From Pedobacter soli (lineage in GTDB: Bacteria > Bacteroidota > Bacteroidia > Sphingobacteriales > Sphingobacteriaceae): DNA of 64,000 bases. Below the pieces are notes generated by a model. That model made no database searches. It worked only from the letters and a program-made list of their open reading frames with translations, and had not been told where the DNA came from. The stretch is taken from positions 1 to 64,000 of the forward strand of contig NZ_FMZH01000002.1 in the NCBI RefSeq assembly GCF_900101435.1. Reading direction: 5' to 3'. Positions within the stretch are counted from its first letter, which is position 1; each line of letters starts with the position of its first letter. The position numbers and the translations under genes were made by a program. Shown piece after piece: positions 47,701-54,789 of the stretch.

Positions 47701-48906
47701 GCTTTTGGTAGTCAGCGCGATATACGCGAAATGGCTTTAAACAATGGTTGGTTAACTACCGATACTTTGCAAACCCAGTTATATGTAAATACGCTTCGCG
47801 AAGATTTACAGTTAACCGGTCAGGTAGAACCATTTAAAGATTTACGGATTACCTTGAAAGCAAACAAGGCACAAACCCGCAATTTCTCGACCAATTTCAG
47901 GTATGTTGCCAGCGTATCATCGTTCGAAAATCTGAGCGCAATTACTACCGGCGATTACAGCATTTCTTACATTGCTTTGGGTACTGCATTTAAAGAAAAT
48001 AATGCCACCAGGGTTTCTGGCCTGTTCCAGCAGTTTATGAATAACCGCAGTGTGATTTCGAGAAGATTGGGTGCACAAAATCCAAATTCTTCTGGTAATA
48101 ACGGAGGCTTTGCCGATGGTTATAGCAAAGAGAGCCAGGATGTAATTATTTCAGCCTTTATGGCTGCTTACGCTGGTAAAGATGCCGGTAAGGTTAAAAT
48201 GAATTCTTTCCCTAAAATTCCGCTTCCAAACTGGAACTTAACCTACAGCGGTTTAACGCGCATTCCTTTTATTGCCGATAAATTTTCGTCGGTTGATATC
48301 AGACATGGATACCGCTCTGCTTACAACATTAATGGCTATAACTCATTATTGCGTTATCAGGAAACTAATGGTGCTGTGAGCAGCAGGGATGTAAACAATA
48401 ACTTTTTGCCACAATATCAGTTTGCACAGGTAACCATCTCCGAATATTTTGCACCACTGGTTGGGGTTGATACCAGGTTTAAAAATAACCTGACAGCTTC
48501 TTTTGAGTTAAACCGCTCACGTTTGTTAGGCTTAAGTTTATCGAACAGCCAGTTGGCCCAGCTATCAGAAAACAATATGGTGTTAGGCCTGGGTTACCGG
48601 ACCAATAAATTCCGTTTCCCGTTTGGCTGGTTTAAGAGTTTAAAAATGGATAACAACATGGATTTTAAACTCGATGTATCCATTCGCGATAATAAAACGG
48701 TTATTTACCGCGCCGATATTACCGAAGCTGAAGTTTCATCAGGAGCGAAAAATATTACGCTTAGGCCAAGTGTAGATTATGTGTTAAACCAGAAGTTTAA
48801 TATCAAGTTGTTTTACGATTCGAACATTACCAAACCTTATACCTCGCAAACCTTTAATACTTCGTTCAGTAATTTTGGTTTTAGTTTAAGGTTTACATTG
48901 AATTAA
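41710..48906 (+). CDS. sprA: Type IX secretion translocon/gliding motility protein SprA
   Basis: A 2398-aa outer-membrane protein, the giant barrel through which T9SS cargo leaves the cell. It has a signal peptide (KRISTFLFLIPLLLIATQNAFS), repeated SprA family blocks (FGRLNVTSVYTQQKSESREI, YLDDFEASRSVIDL, NYNVTYNLP-like barrel strands) and a C-terminal FSLRFTLN strand. The start is TTG (41710), 12 bases after ruvA. The frame is open over 7.2 kb, which argues that the sequence is accurate. Other T9SS genes are not in the window. Confidence 0.96.
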   Translation: MKRISTFLFLIPLLLIATQNAFSQVVPSKTDTVVKKNNFSLREKERLGLGPSVNPFYPAPSNLRRVVEYDAKNKRYIIKELIGEQFVLNTQYLTIDEYQRLVDSEIKRGNWRSISNAEVSDYRSTGIIPQIQVNSKAFEKLFGGTTIDIQPRGEAELTFLGRVNKNENPLFNERQRVQTNFDFNQRIQMDLVGNIGTKLKIKSNYNTEAQFDFENQIKLDYTGGKDDIIQKIEAGNVSLPLNTSLITGTQALFGIKTQLKFGRLNVTSVYTQQKSESREIKITNGAQQNTTTVNIDSYEANKHYFLSQYFRNNYNKNLANAPIITSPIQITKIEVWITNKAGNTADSRDVLGLLDLGENTPYNNLITGGTSGLPAGTTATGFAQQSNNLLAQINAYQGGAIRQTNSNAVISFFQSSPPYMAGTDNFAKLTYARRLTEREFTFQPQLGYLSLNNPLNADEVLTVAYRYTYNGVEYQVGEFSTDVPFDAANPKVLYTKLLKNETNKISLPTWDLMMKNIYSIGGYQISSQNFKLDIYRIDNQTGVDNPVMTEGQNTANKQWIALTEFDRLNQQNERKPDGVFDFVAANNAFGAYSTASNANTPSLFGTGSNGQTSLVTNTNTGYITIDPANGRIIFPVIEPFGKDLAARFLPSEQALIDKYTFTALYDSTQTIAKQLFQNQNRYVIKVNYQSDISSEFSLNAINVPEGSVKVFAGTMPLTEGVDFTVDYQGGRVSVINQALLISGQPIRITTENNELFGLQQRSLFGTRLDYRVNNKLNLGGTIMNLTEKPLTQKVNIGEEPISNTIWGADINYSSPSRFLTKLVDKIPLISTKAPSSVTFYGEFAQLIPGHPRALNFAGSKNGVSYLDDFEASRSVIDLKSAIAWQLSGTPQLFQEYDRSNDLSYGYNRARVAFYNIDPTFYNSAASTTPANIRNNRAELSNHYVREVIEQEVFPFKETATGQALNITTFDVAYYPTVRGPYNFRTTGFKPDGSLLQPQNNWAGFQRKIETNDFEALNVGFIELWMMDPFIYKPNSSGGDIYFNLGNISEDILKDGRKSLENGLPATNDPTKYDETVWGRVPKLQPVVQAFDNNPDSRKAQDVGLDGLSDADEKTKFAAEINQIKSQLNANAAATLDADPASDNYAYFRGPALDQINAGILKRYERYNGTEGNSKTSQQSQAELGLENSASTSLPDGEDINRDNNMTQSDEYFQYKVSIRPGDLNVGQNFITDKVTSQVRLANGNTQAVTWYQFRIPIGQYQQKVGGIQDFKSIRFFRMFMTNFADTAVMRFAKLQLIRGEWREYNASNQAAQVIVDPALPALTPDNSTIEVSTVNIEENGKRSPIPYVTPPGILRERDYSNYRGDTRLNEQSLSVTVKSLRDGYGRAAFKTAYSDFRSYKHLEMFVHAEAVNNQLLNDGDVAAFLRIGTDNQDNYYEYVMPLKVTTPGTSDPDAIWPEANRMDIDLTLFQNAKLARNVAKQANGQPWPINVPFTYTDGARTIVVKGQPDMSKVRVYMVGIKNPLRLANDVGNDDGQDKNALVWFNELRLTEFDEKGGWAATGRLNLKLADFADVNISGSKSTIGFGSIDSKVSERNRADNVLLDVSSAMELGKFLPQKSGVKIPMFVSYSKQVSTPQYNPRTPDIELKNALDRSTKEQKDSILNFAQDYTIRRGINFTNVRKERTNNSKPVRLWDIENFSASYAYTQYNHRDFINQSSIQNTYRASLQYSYSREAKTIAPFEKIIKSNMLALLKDFNFSIFPSAINFRIDVDRLYAENTLRNNDPNNTLGVYQTGYGTTFNKNFTMSRVYGIAWNLTRSLQLDFNATNYSIIDEPDGRIEGLKRDTVWENLKRLGRTTDYNHNLNVTYNLPIDKIPGLNWITVKTRYGTNFNWQTEPLATLRDPNINLGNTVQNSRTVQVNPTLNLTTLYNKFGFIRNAGNDDNGNKAKNFFINLLTSVKNVNASFVQTKGIFLPGYLPTTRYFGIDNATGAPGLGFAFGSQRDIREMALNNGWLTTDTLQTQLYVNTLREDLQLTGQVEPFKDLRITLKANKAQTRNFSTNFRYVASVSSFENLSAITTGDYSISYIALGTAFKENNATRVSGLFQQFMNNRSVISRRLGAQNPNSSGNNGGFADGYSKESQDVIISAFMAAYAGKDAGKVKMNSFPKIPLPNWNLTYSGLTRIPFIADKFSSVDIRHGYRSAYNINGYNSLLRYQETNGAVSSRDVNNNFLPQYQFAQVTISEYFAPLVGVDTRFKNNLTASFELNRSRLLGLSLSNSQLAQLSENNMVLGLGYRTNKFRFPFGWFKSLKMDNNMDFKLDVSIRDNKTVIYRADITEAEVSSGAKNITLRPSVDYVLNQKFNIKLFYDSNITKPYTSQTFNTSFSNFGFSLRFTLN

Positions 48907-48923
48907 TCTATTTCCATTACATC

Positions 48924-48962
48924 AAAAAGCCTCAGTTACTTTTTGATAACTGAGGCTTTTTT
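48924..48962. terminator. Bidirectional terminator between sprA and the downstream membrane protein
   Basis: AAAAAGCCTCAGTTA (48924-48938) pairs with TAACTGAGGCTTTTT (48947-48961). It has A and T runs on its two sides and serves sprA and the convergent gene. Confidence 0.9.
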
Positions 48963-48993
48963 GGCAGTTAGATTAGCTGCAGATGGCGAAATG

Positions 48994-49458
48994 CTATTGA
49001 TCACTTGAAGGCTTTAAGTGATTATCGTGCTTTTCATTTGACAGGTTCCAAAAATAATGCTTAACTGGTACAGATGATATTTTGCTAAACACATAGGCAG
49101 TGATGAACATTGGAGTGTAACTGAATAAAATATGGTCGAAATCCATGAAGAAGATACTTTTGCTTGCAACCAGATAAAATAGAAAGATCACAATAGAATG
49201 CGCTATAGGCCTGTCGTTAATAAATCTTTTATAACCCAATTTTTCTGTCAGGTAGCTACTAAGTGTAATAAATATCGCAATAATCCCCACAAAGATAAAT
49301 ACATGATTAAAAGGAATGTTAAACGTGAAATTGTAATTTGCTGGTTTGATCAGCATGATCAAGCCGATATAGGTAAATCCGATAGCCATAGTAAGCGGAA
49401 CAGCAACGAGCAAGGTGCCGAGGCATACTTTTAGGGTATAAATAATGGAAGGTTTCAT
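48994..49458 (-). CDS. Hypothetical four-TM membrane protein
   Basis: A 154-aa protein of unknown family with four hydrophobic segments (about residues 5-40, 55-75, 92-112, 115-135) and a basic, Ser/Lys-rich tail (NLSNEKHDNHLKPSSDQ). The start is set at MKPSIIYTLK, because the eight in-frame residues upstream are hydrophilic and not needed. Codon use resembles its neighbours. It is convergent with sprA. Confidence 0.7.
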   Translation of the reverse strand: MKPSIIYTLKVCLGTLLVAVPLTMAIGFTYIGLIMLIKPANYNFTFNIPFNHVFIFVGIIAIFITLSSYLTEKLGYKRFINDRPIAHSIVIFLFYLVASKSIFFMDFDHILFSYTPMFITAYVFSKISSVPVKHYFWNLSNEKHDNHLKPSSDQ

Positions 49459-49565
49459 ATTGAGGGTTAATTTACATTTCAATATACGTATTATTTCTGA
49501 GTTTAATATTAATCGGCTGCACTAACGGCAACATTCAACTTTTCTGATAAGTTAATTTTTCAGCC

Positions 49566-49597
49566 ATTGCGAATGGATAAACTAAATTGTATTTTTG
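49566..49597 (+). promoter_or_regulatory. Bacteroidota promoter of gcvH
   Basis: ATTG (49566-49569), a 20-base spacer, then TATTTTTG (49590-49597) match the -33 and -7 consensus. The leader of about 90 nt contains a TACCAAA...TTTGGTA hairpin near 49610-49640, which might affect translation. Confidence 0.6.
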
Positions 49598-49693
49598 AAG
49601 CGCAAACAGTACCAAATATTTAAATATTTGCTTTGGTATGTTGGCTTACGGAGATTAAAAAATAAATAACTTATTTTCAAAACATATAGAATA

Positions 49694-50074
49694 ATGAATT
49701 TTCCATCAGAATTAAAGTACACTAAAGACCACGAGTGGGTTAGAGTTGAAGGTAACGAAGCTTATATTGGCGTAACTGATTTTGCACAACGCGAATTGGG
49801 CGATATCGTTTATGTTGATATCAACACTGTAGGTAATGAAGTAGCTAAAGAAGAAGTTTTCGGTACTGTTGAGGCCGTTAAAACTGTATCTGATTTATAT
49901 ATGCCGGTTACCGGAACAGTATTGGAAGTTAATGCCGAATTAAATGATAATCCGGAGCTGGTTAACTCTGATCCTTATGGTGATGGCTGGATGGTAAAAG
50001 TATCTTTAGCAGATGCTTCAGAAGTAGAAGGCTTGCTTACTGCTGCTGCTTACCAGGAATTAGTAGGCGCTTAA
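49694..50074 (+). CDS. gcvH: Glycine cleavage system H protein
   Basis: A 126-aa lipoyl carrier protein that shuttles the aminomethyl group between P- and T-proteins. Lipoylation Lys63 is in [19 protein letters not shown]-terminal [13 protein letters not shown] and C-terminal GDGWMVKV segments are standard. It lies in the ruvA-sprA-gcvH block, and a VanZ-like gene follows at 11 bases. Confidence 0.97.
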   Translation: MNFPSELKYTKDHEWVRVEGNEAYIGVTDFAQRELGDIVYVDINTVGNEVAKEEVFGTVEAVKTVSDLYMPVTGTVLEVNAELNDNPELVNSDPYGDGWMVKVSLADASEVEGLLTAAAYQELVGA

Positions 50075-50085
50075 TTCGTCATATT

Positions 50086-50487
50086 TTGTACAAAGCACTA
50101 AAAAGACAAATATGGGCCATTATCTGGACCGTTGTTATTTTAGTGCTTTGTAATATCAGGATGCCCGACTCCTCAGGTTCGGGATTTTTCTTTGAAGGCT
50201 TTGATAAAATGACCCACCTGGGTTTTTTCTTTGTTTTATCGGTGCTGCTCTTTTATGGGAAAATAAGATATCAGCATACTTTCGCTTTCAGAACATTAAC
50301 AATTTTTAAAATACTCCTGATTAATGCCCTTATTGGTGGCGCAATAGAAATGTTGCAATGGAAAGTTTTTACCTATCGCTCTGCCGAATGGTGGGATTTT
50401 GCCTGTGATATATTAGGTTCGTTAATGGCCGTTTTCAGTTATGTACTGCTCCATAAATTAAATTTCAATGAAAAACACGAAAGTTAG
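50086..50487 (+). CDS. VanZ-like family membrane protein
   Basis: A 133-aa protein with four TM helices and the VanZ-like pattern DKMTHLGFFFVLSVLL...IEMLQ...RSAEWWDFACDILGS. The conserved His, Glu and Asp suggest a membrane-embedded function, unknown outside glycopeptide resistance. TTG start at 50086. It overlaps a small lipoprotein gene by 20 bases. Confidence 0.85.
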   Translation: MYKALKRQIWAIIWTVVILVLCNIRMPDSSGSGFFFEGFDKMTHLGFFFVLSVLLFYGKIRYQHTFAFRTLTIFKILLINALIGGAIEMLQWKVFTYRSAEWWDFACDILGSLMAVFSYVLLHKLNFNEKHES

Positions 50488-50596
50488 TATTATCTGCATT
50501 ATTTTAACCATCGGTTTAAGCGGCTGTGGCATTTTTAAAAAGAATTGTAACTGCCCTAAAGTATACTATAGAAGTTACCCTTCGCATCAAAAATAA
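50468..50596 (+). CDS. Tiny lipoprotein (42 aa)
   Basis: The frame MKNTKVSIICIILTIGLSGC has an N-terminal signal peptide with lipobox LSGC, Cys20 as lipid anchor, and a mature part of only 23 residues that contains a CNCPK motif (GIFKKNCNCPKVYYRSYPSHQK). Its ATG lies within the end of the VanZ-like gene, so it is translationally coupled. It is short but has all signs of a real exported peptide; function unknown. Confidence 0.65.
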   Translation: MKNTKVSIICIILTIGLSGCGIFKKNCNCPKVYYRSYPSHQK

Positions 50597-50717
50597 CATT
50601 ATCAAATCGCCTTCCCCTTTTTAGATTTGATGTACAGTATATTTGCTGTATTTAAAATGTTACCAAGCTTTTAACACTCCTTAACAAACCTTTAAGCTTT
50701 TACCTAGTCTGATAGCT

Positions 50718-50725
50718 TAGTTTTG
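50718..50725 (+). promoter_or_regulatory. Promoter -7 element (TAGTTTTG) of the first outer-membrane barrel gene
   Basis: An exact TAnnTTTG match 23 bases before the ATG at 50749. The -33 position is degenerate. Confidence 0.5.
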
Positions 50726-50748
50726 TATTTAAGACCTAAATTTTTTTG

Positions 50749-53556
50749 ATGAAAAAGAACGTTCAGAGGGCAATTTTTATTGTTCTCCTATTTTGTGGAT
50801 ATCTTGCTCAGGCCCAAAATACCGGTGCCATAAGTGGTAAAGTAGTTAACGCAAAAGATAAAAAGCCTGTCGACTTTGCTACCATAGCAATTAAGAGTTT
50901 AAAAGATTCGAGTGTGGTAGCCTCTGGCCAAACCAATCCCGATGGATCATTTAGCTTCAAAGCTATTGCTCCGGGAAAATACCGGATTTATGCAGCCTTT
51001 TTAGGTTTAAAAACGGCAACCAAAGACGTAGAAGTGGCTAAAGCGGCAGTAAACGCCGGCGAAATTGCCATGAGTGATGATGGCGTTGATTTAAAAGACG
51101 TTAATGTTACCGCTACCATTCCGATTGTCGTAAAAAAGGATACTTTAGAATTTGATGCCAAATCAATCAAAGTACGTGAAAATGCGGTAGTTGAAGATTT
51201 ATTGCAAAAAGTACCGGGTGTTGAGGTTGCAAAAGACGGAAGCATCAAGGCACAAGGTGAAACCGTTACCAAAGTAAAGGTTGATGGAAAAGAGTTTTTT
51301 GGTAACGATCCCTTATTGGCTACCAAAAATTTACCAGCAGATATGGTTGATAAAATCCAGGTAATTGACGAGCTTTCAGAGCAGGCACAGTTTACCGGTA
51401 TTGACGATGGAACCCGAAATAAGATTCTGAACATTACCACTAAAAACGGCATGAAACATGGCTATTTTGGTAACAGTACAATAGGTTACGGTTCTAACGA
51501 CCGTTATGATGCCAGTTTAAATGTAAACAAGTTTGATGATGACCGTCAGATTAGTTTTATTGGTCAGTTTAACAACGTAAATAAACAGAACTTTGGCCAG
51601 GGCGGAGGTTTAGGTAATGGATTTGGTGGAGGTGGCGGCCGTGGCGGTTTTGGTGGCGGTGGAGGAGGAGGTAACTCTGGCGGTGGCGGCGGTGGTATTA
51701 CCACAACCAATGCTGCAGGTTTAAACTTTGCCGATACTTACAAAGATGGAACACAATTCCAGGCCAGTTATTTCTTCAATAAATCGACTGCCGATATTAT
51801 CCAGGATTCACACATTCAAAATCTTTTTGGAGGGGTTACGACTGACGTTACACAGAATTTAAATAATACAACGGATCGTACCAATCACCGGTTTAATTTT
51901 ATGGTTGATACGAAGATAGATCCTTCATTATCTATTAAAATTCAACCAAACGTAACCTATACTGAAACTGATGGCAACAGTTTAACCAAGTATTACAGAA
52001 ATTATGTAACGAGTATAACAGACGGTAGTCAGGAAAATACAACTACTGCTGCTACTCCTGCCGTTACCAACAATTTGTTAATCCGTAAGAGTTTTAAACG
52101 TAGGGGCCGTACCTTATCGCTTAATGTAAATACCAGTATTAATGATAATGATGGTACCAACCAAAACTATAGATTAGACCATATTACTGAAAACGGTGTA
52201 AAGCGAGATTCGTTAACCAACCAGTTAAACAATACCAATAGCCATGCTATAAATAATACCACGAGGTTGGTATATACCGAGCCTTTAAACAAAACCTTAA
52301 GCGTAGAGTTTAATTATCAGAACGGTTATTCGAACAGCGATTCGCAGCGTGACGTATATAACTTTAATCCTCTTACCCAGCAGTTCGATTTGGTAGATAA
52401 TACATTTTCGAATATTTATAACAACCGTACTTTAACCAATGCAGCTGGTTTTAGCTTTACTACAACAGAGAAAAAATACAATTGGAATATCGGTGTAGCA
52501 GCACAGCAAACCAACAGGATAAATACCAATTTAACAACAGGTTTAAAACGTACACAGAATTTCATTAACATTACACCTTCGGCACAGTTCAGGTATAATT
52601 TCAGTAACCGTAAACGATTATTTATCAATTATCGTGGTTCTACTACTCAGCCAAGTATTGATCAGATTCAGCCCATACCAGATAATACCAATTCGCAAAC
52701 CCGTTATGTAGGTAATCCGGAATTGAAGCCATCTTTTAATAACCAGTTAAGAATTAACTTCAATAATTTCAATATCGAAAGTGGCCGTTTCTTCTTTGCA
52801 GGTTTAAACCTTACGCAAACTTTTAACAGTATTGGTAATACAGTTGTTCCAATAGCTGGCGGTCTTCAGCAGGTGAGTTATATTAACGTTAATGGTGTTT
52901 ATTCCGGTAATGCCAATGCTACCTGGTCTTTACCTTTAATGCCTGAGCGTAAGCTTACCTTAAATATTTCGGGTAATGGTTCGTATAGTAGAAATGTAAA
53001 CTTTATTGCGCCTAATGCAAGTACCCAACTGGTTAAAAACGTTACCAATAGCTATACCATATCTAATGGCTATAAACTGGTTACCAATGTAGATAAGTTT
53101 GATTTAACCGGTGGTATAACCGGTAGCTATACCAACTCAACCTTTTCGGCACAGCAATCGGCAAATACCCAATATTATACCATTAACCCAAGCTTTAATG
53201 TAAGTTATGTGTTGCCGGCAAATATCAGGCTGGCTATGGATATTGATTATTTCAGGAATTTTGGTGGCGGCGATTTGTATAATCAGGAATACACTATTCT
53301 TAACCCATATATCAGCCGTCAGTTCTTTAAAAACAGGGCCACCTTTAAATTCTCTGTAAATGATGCATTGAATCAAAATACAGGTATTTCCAGAACTACT
53401 TCGGGCACTTCAATTACCGATTTAAATTATAATGTTTTAAAACGTTACTACATGTTCTCGTTTACTTATTCGTTAACCCGTATTGGCGGTCGTACCATGA
53501 GTGGCGATATGCAAATGCCTGGTCAGGGTGGCGAAGGCCGACGCATGAGAATGTAG
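50749..53556 (+). CDS. Outer-membrane beta-barrel protein with CarboxypepD_reg-like domain, copy 1
   Basis: A 935-aa protein with signal peptide (1-24), a CarboxypepD_reg-like beta-sandwich (~25-115, ISGKVVNAKDKKPVDFATIAI), a plug-like region (~125-230, PIVVKKDTLEFDAKSI, VEDLLQKVPGVEV, DELSEQAQFTGIDDG) and a C-terminal OMP_b-brl_3 type barrel. A very glycine-rich loop (residues ~285-325) is inserted. It looks like a TonB-dependent-receptor relative, perhaps in peptide or siderophore uptake. The start is the ATG at 50749; a TTG three bases upstream is ignored. Confidence 0.88.
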   Translation: MKKNVQRAIFIVLLFCGYLAQAQNTGAISGKVVNAKDKKPVDFATIAIKSLKDSSVVASGQTNPDGSFSFKAIAPGKYRIYAAFLGLKTATKDVEVAKAAVNAGEIAMSDDGVDLKDVNVTATIPIVVKKDTLEFDAKSIKVRENAVVEDLLQKVPGVEVAKDGSIKAQGETVTKVKVDGKEFFGNDPLLATKNLPADMVDKIQVIDELSEQAQFTGIDDGTRNKILNITTKNGMKHGYFGNSTIGYGSNDRYDASLNVNKFDDDRQISFIGQFNNVNKQNFGQGGGLGNGFGGGGGRGGFGGGGGGGNSGGGGGGITTTNAAGLNFADTYKDGTQFQASYFFNKSTADIIQDSHIQNLFGGVTTDVTQNLNNTTDRTNHRFNFMVDTKIDPSLSIKIQPNVTYTETDGNSLTKYYRNYVTSITDGSQENTTTAATPAVTNNLLIRKSFKRRGRTLSLNVNTSINDNDGTNQNYRLDHITENGVKRDSLTNQLNNTNSHAINNTTRLVYTEPLNKTLSVEFNYQNGYSNSDSQRDVYNFNPLTQQFDLVDNTFSNIYNNRTLTNAAGFSFTTTEKKYNWNIGVAAQQTNRINTNLTTGLKRTQNFINITPSAQFRYNFSNRKRLFINYRGSTTQPSIDQIQPIPDNTNSQTRYVGNPELKPSFNNQLRINFNNFNIESGRFFFAGLNLTQTFNSIGNTVVPIAGGLQQVSYINVNGVYSGNANATWSLPLMPERKLTLNISGNGSYSRNVNFIAPNASTQLVKNVTNSYTISNGYKLVTNVDKFDLTGGITGSYTNSTFSAQQSANTQYYTINPSFNVSYVLPANIRLAMDIDYFRNFGGGDLYNQEYTILNPYISRQFFKNRATFKFSVNDALNQNTGISRTTSGTSITDLNYNVLKRYYMFSFTYSLTRIGGRTMSGDMQMPGQGGEGRRMRM

Positions 53557-53576
53557 AGCATTTCAAATCATAATTT

Positions 53577-53603
53577 AAAGGCCTGGTTTTTCCGGGCCTT
53601 TTT
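53577..53603 (+). terminator. Intrinsic terminator after the first barrel gene
   Basis: AAGGCCTGG pairs with CCGGGCCTT across a TTTTT loop (one G-U) and runs into TTTTTTG. Confidence 0.85.
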
Positions 53604-53737
53604 TGTGCCGGGAAGATCTGTCGGTTTGGCCGCCGTTAAACTCAATACAACCTTCGATTGTCAAATAGCAACTAAAAGTAGCTAAATTACAACGATTGGT
53701 AGGGGTTCGATATTAGGAGTATTGCTGTTAGTCCGGC

Positions 53738-53745
53738 TAACTTTG
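53738..53745 (+). promoter_or_regulatory. Promoter -7 element (TAACTTTG) of the XRE-pentapeptide gene
   Basis: An exact TAnnTTTG match that ends two bases before the ATG at 53748. Transcription would start after that ATG, so the ATG at 53775 should be the real start. Confidence 0.5.
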
Positions 53746-53774
53746 TCATGTCGAAAAAGATAAAAGACAATACT

Positions 53775-54689
53775 ATGGATACAAAAATGATTGGCAGTAA
53801 AATTGCCTCAGCAAGAAAGAAAGTTAATATCTCGCAAGCCGGACTTGCAGCGCAGGTGTTTGTAAGCCCTCAGGCAGTTGGAAAATGGGAGCGTGGTGAA
53901 TCTCTTCCAGATGTTATAACTTTAAATCAGCTTGCCAAGATTTTGGAGGTAGACCTCAACTATTTTTCAGAAAACTTTTCCTTTACTGAAAGCAGTACGC
54001 CAATTGAGGAAAAGGTAGCTTTGGAAGAAAACATTCCTGGAGCCTGGCAAGCCCAGCTTTTAACCAATTTTAGTGGAACAGAACTTGCCAAAACCGACTT
54101 TTCAGGTATTAATGCTCATGGGCTAATCTTTAATGGAAGTAATCTGGCAGGATCAGATTTTACTGATGCCGACATTACGGGCAGTACATTTAAGGGTAGC
54201 AATGCACACGAGGCTGTATTTCTGAGAGCAAACCTAACTGATTGCAATCTATCTGCAACAAATCTACAGAACGCAGAATTCAGCAGCACAATTTTAATCA
54301 ATACCAGGTTTTATGCATTAGACCTGGCTAAGGCAAAATTCAGTAACACTAAACTCTCAAATGTAAAATTCAGCAAAACCGACCTTCGCGAAACAATATT
54401 TCAGAACTGCGGCTTTGAGGGAGTAGATTTTGATTATTCTGATCTGCGTGGGCTCTGTCTCGATGATCAGACTTTCGCAAATGTGCTGTTCCACAATGCT
54501 GCGCTTAATGAAACCAGTTTCAAAGGAGCAACATTAATTAATTGTTCTTTCCGGTCAACCTTCGCACTTACCAATAAATATTATCGTGCCATTAAAACAA
54601 TTCACTTTGGCGGTGCATCGATGGATAAGCTTACCCATGCTTCTTTGAAGGGGCTGGGTGTTGATCTGGCTCAGGTTACGCTTATATAA
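53775..54689 (+). CDS. XRE HTH protein with C-terminal pentapeptide repeats
   Basis: A 304-aa protein. HTH at residues ~5-65 (MIGSKIASARKKVNISQAGLAAQVFVSPQAVGKWERGE), then from ~100 to 250 a run of A(D/N)LxX-type pentapeptide repeats (SGTELAKTDFSGINAHG, NLAGSDFTDADITGSTF, ANLTDCNLSATNLQNAEF) that would form a right-handed quadrilateral helix, a DNA-like rod. The start at MDTKMIGS is preferred, because a promoter element sits just before the upstream ATG (53748). It lies between two paralogous barrel genes and could regulate them. Confidence 0.82.
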   Translation: MDTKMIGSKIASARKKVNISQAGLAAQVFVSPQAVGKWERGESLPDVITLNQLAKILEVDLNYFSENFSFTESSTPIEEKVALEENIPGAWQAQLLTNFSGTELAKTDFSGINAHGLIFNGSNLAGSDFTDADITGSTFKGSNAHEAVFLRANLTDCNLSATNLQNAEFSSTILINTRFYALDLAKAKFSNTKLSNVKFSKTDLRETIFQNCGFEGVDFDYSDLRGLCLDDQTFANVLFHNAALNETSFKGATLINCSFRSTFALTNKYYRAIKTIHFGGASMDKLTHASLKGLGVDLAQVTLI

Positions 54690-54789
54690 TTATTAGCGCA
54701 CTTTAATGTGTATTCCATTTGTTACTTAAACTAAAATAAACCTTTAAACCCACTGTCAGTCTCTATGTTATAAAAACCAAACTAACCGA

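Noticed and set aside
49600..49693. Glycine riboswitch before gcvH
   Set aside because: The leader has only a simple hairpin and lacks the tandem glycine aptamer core.
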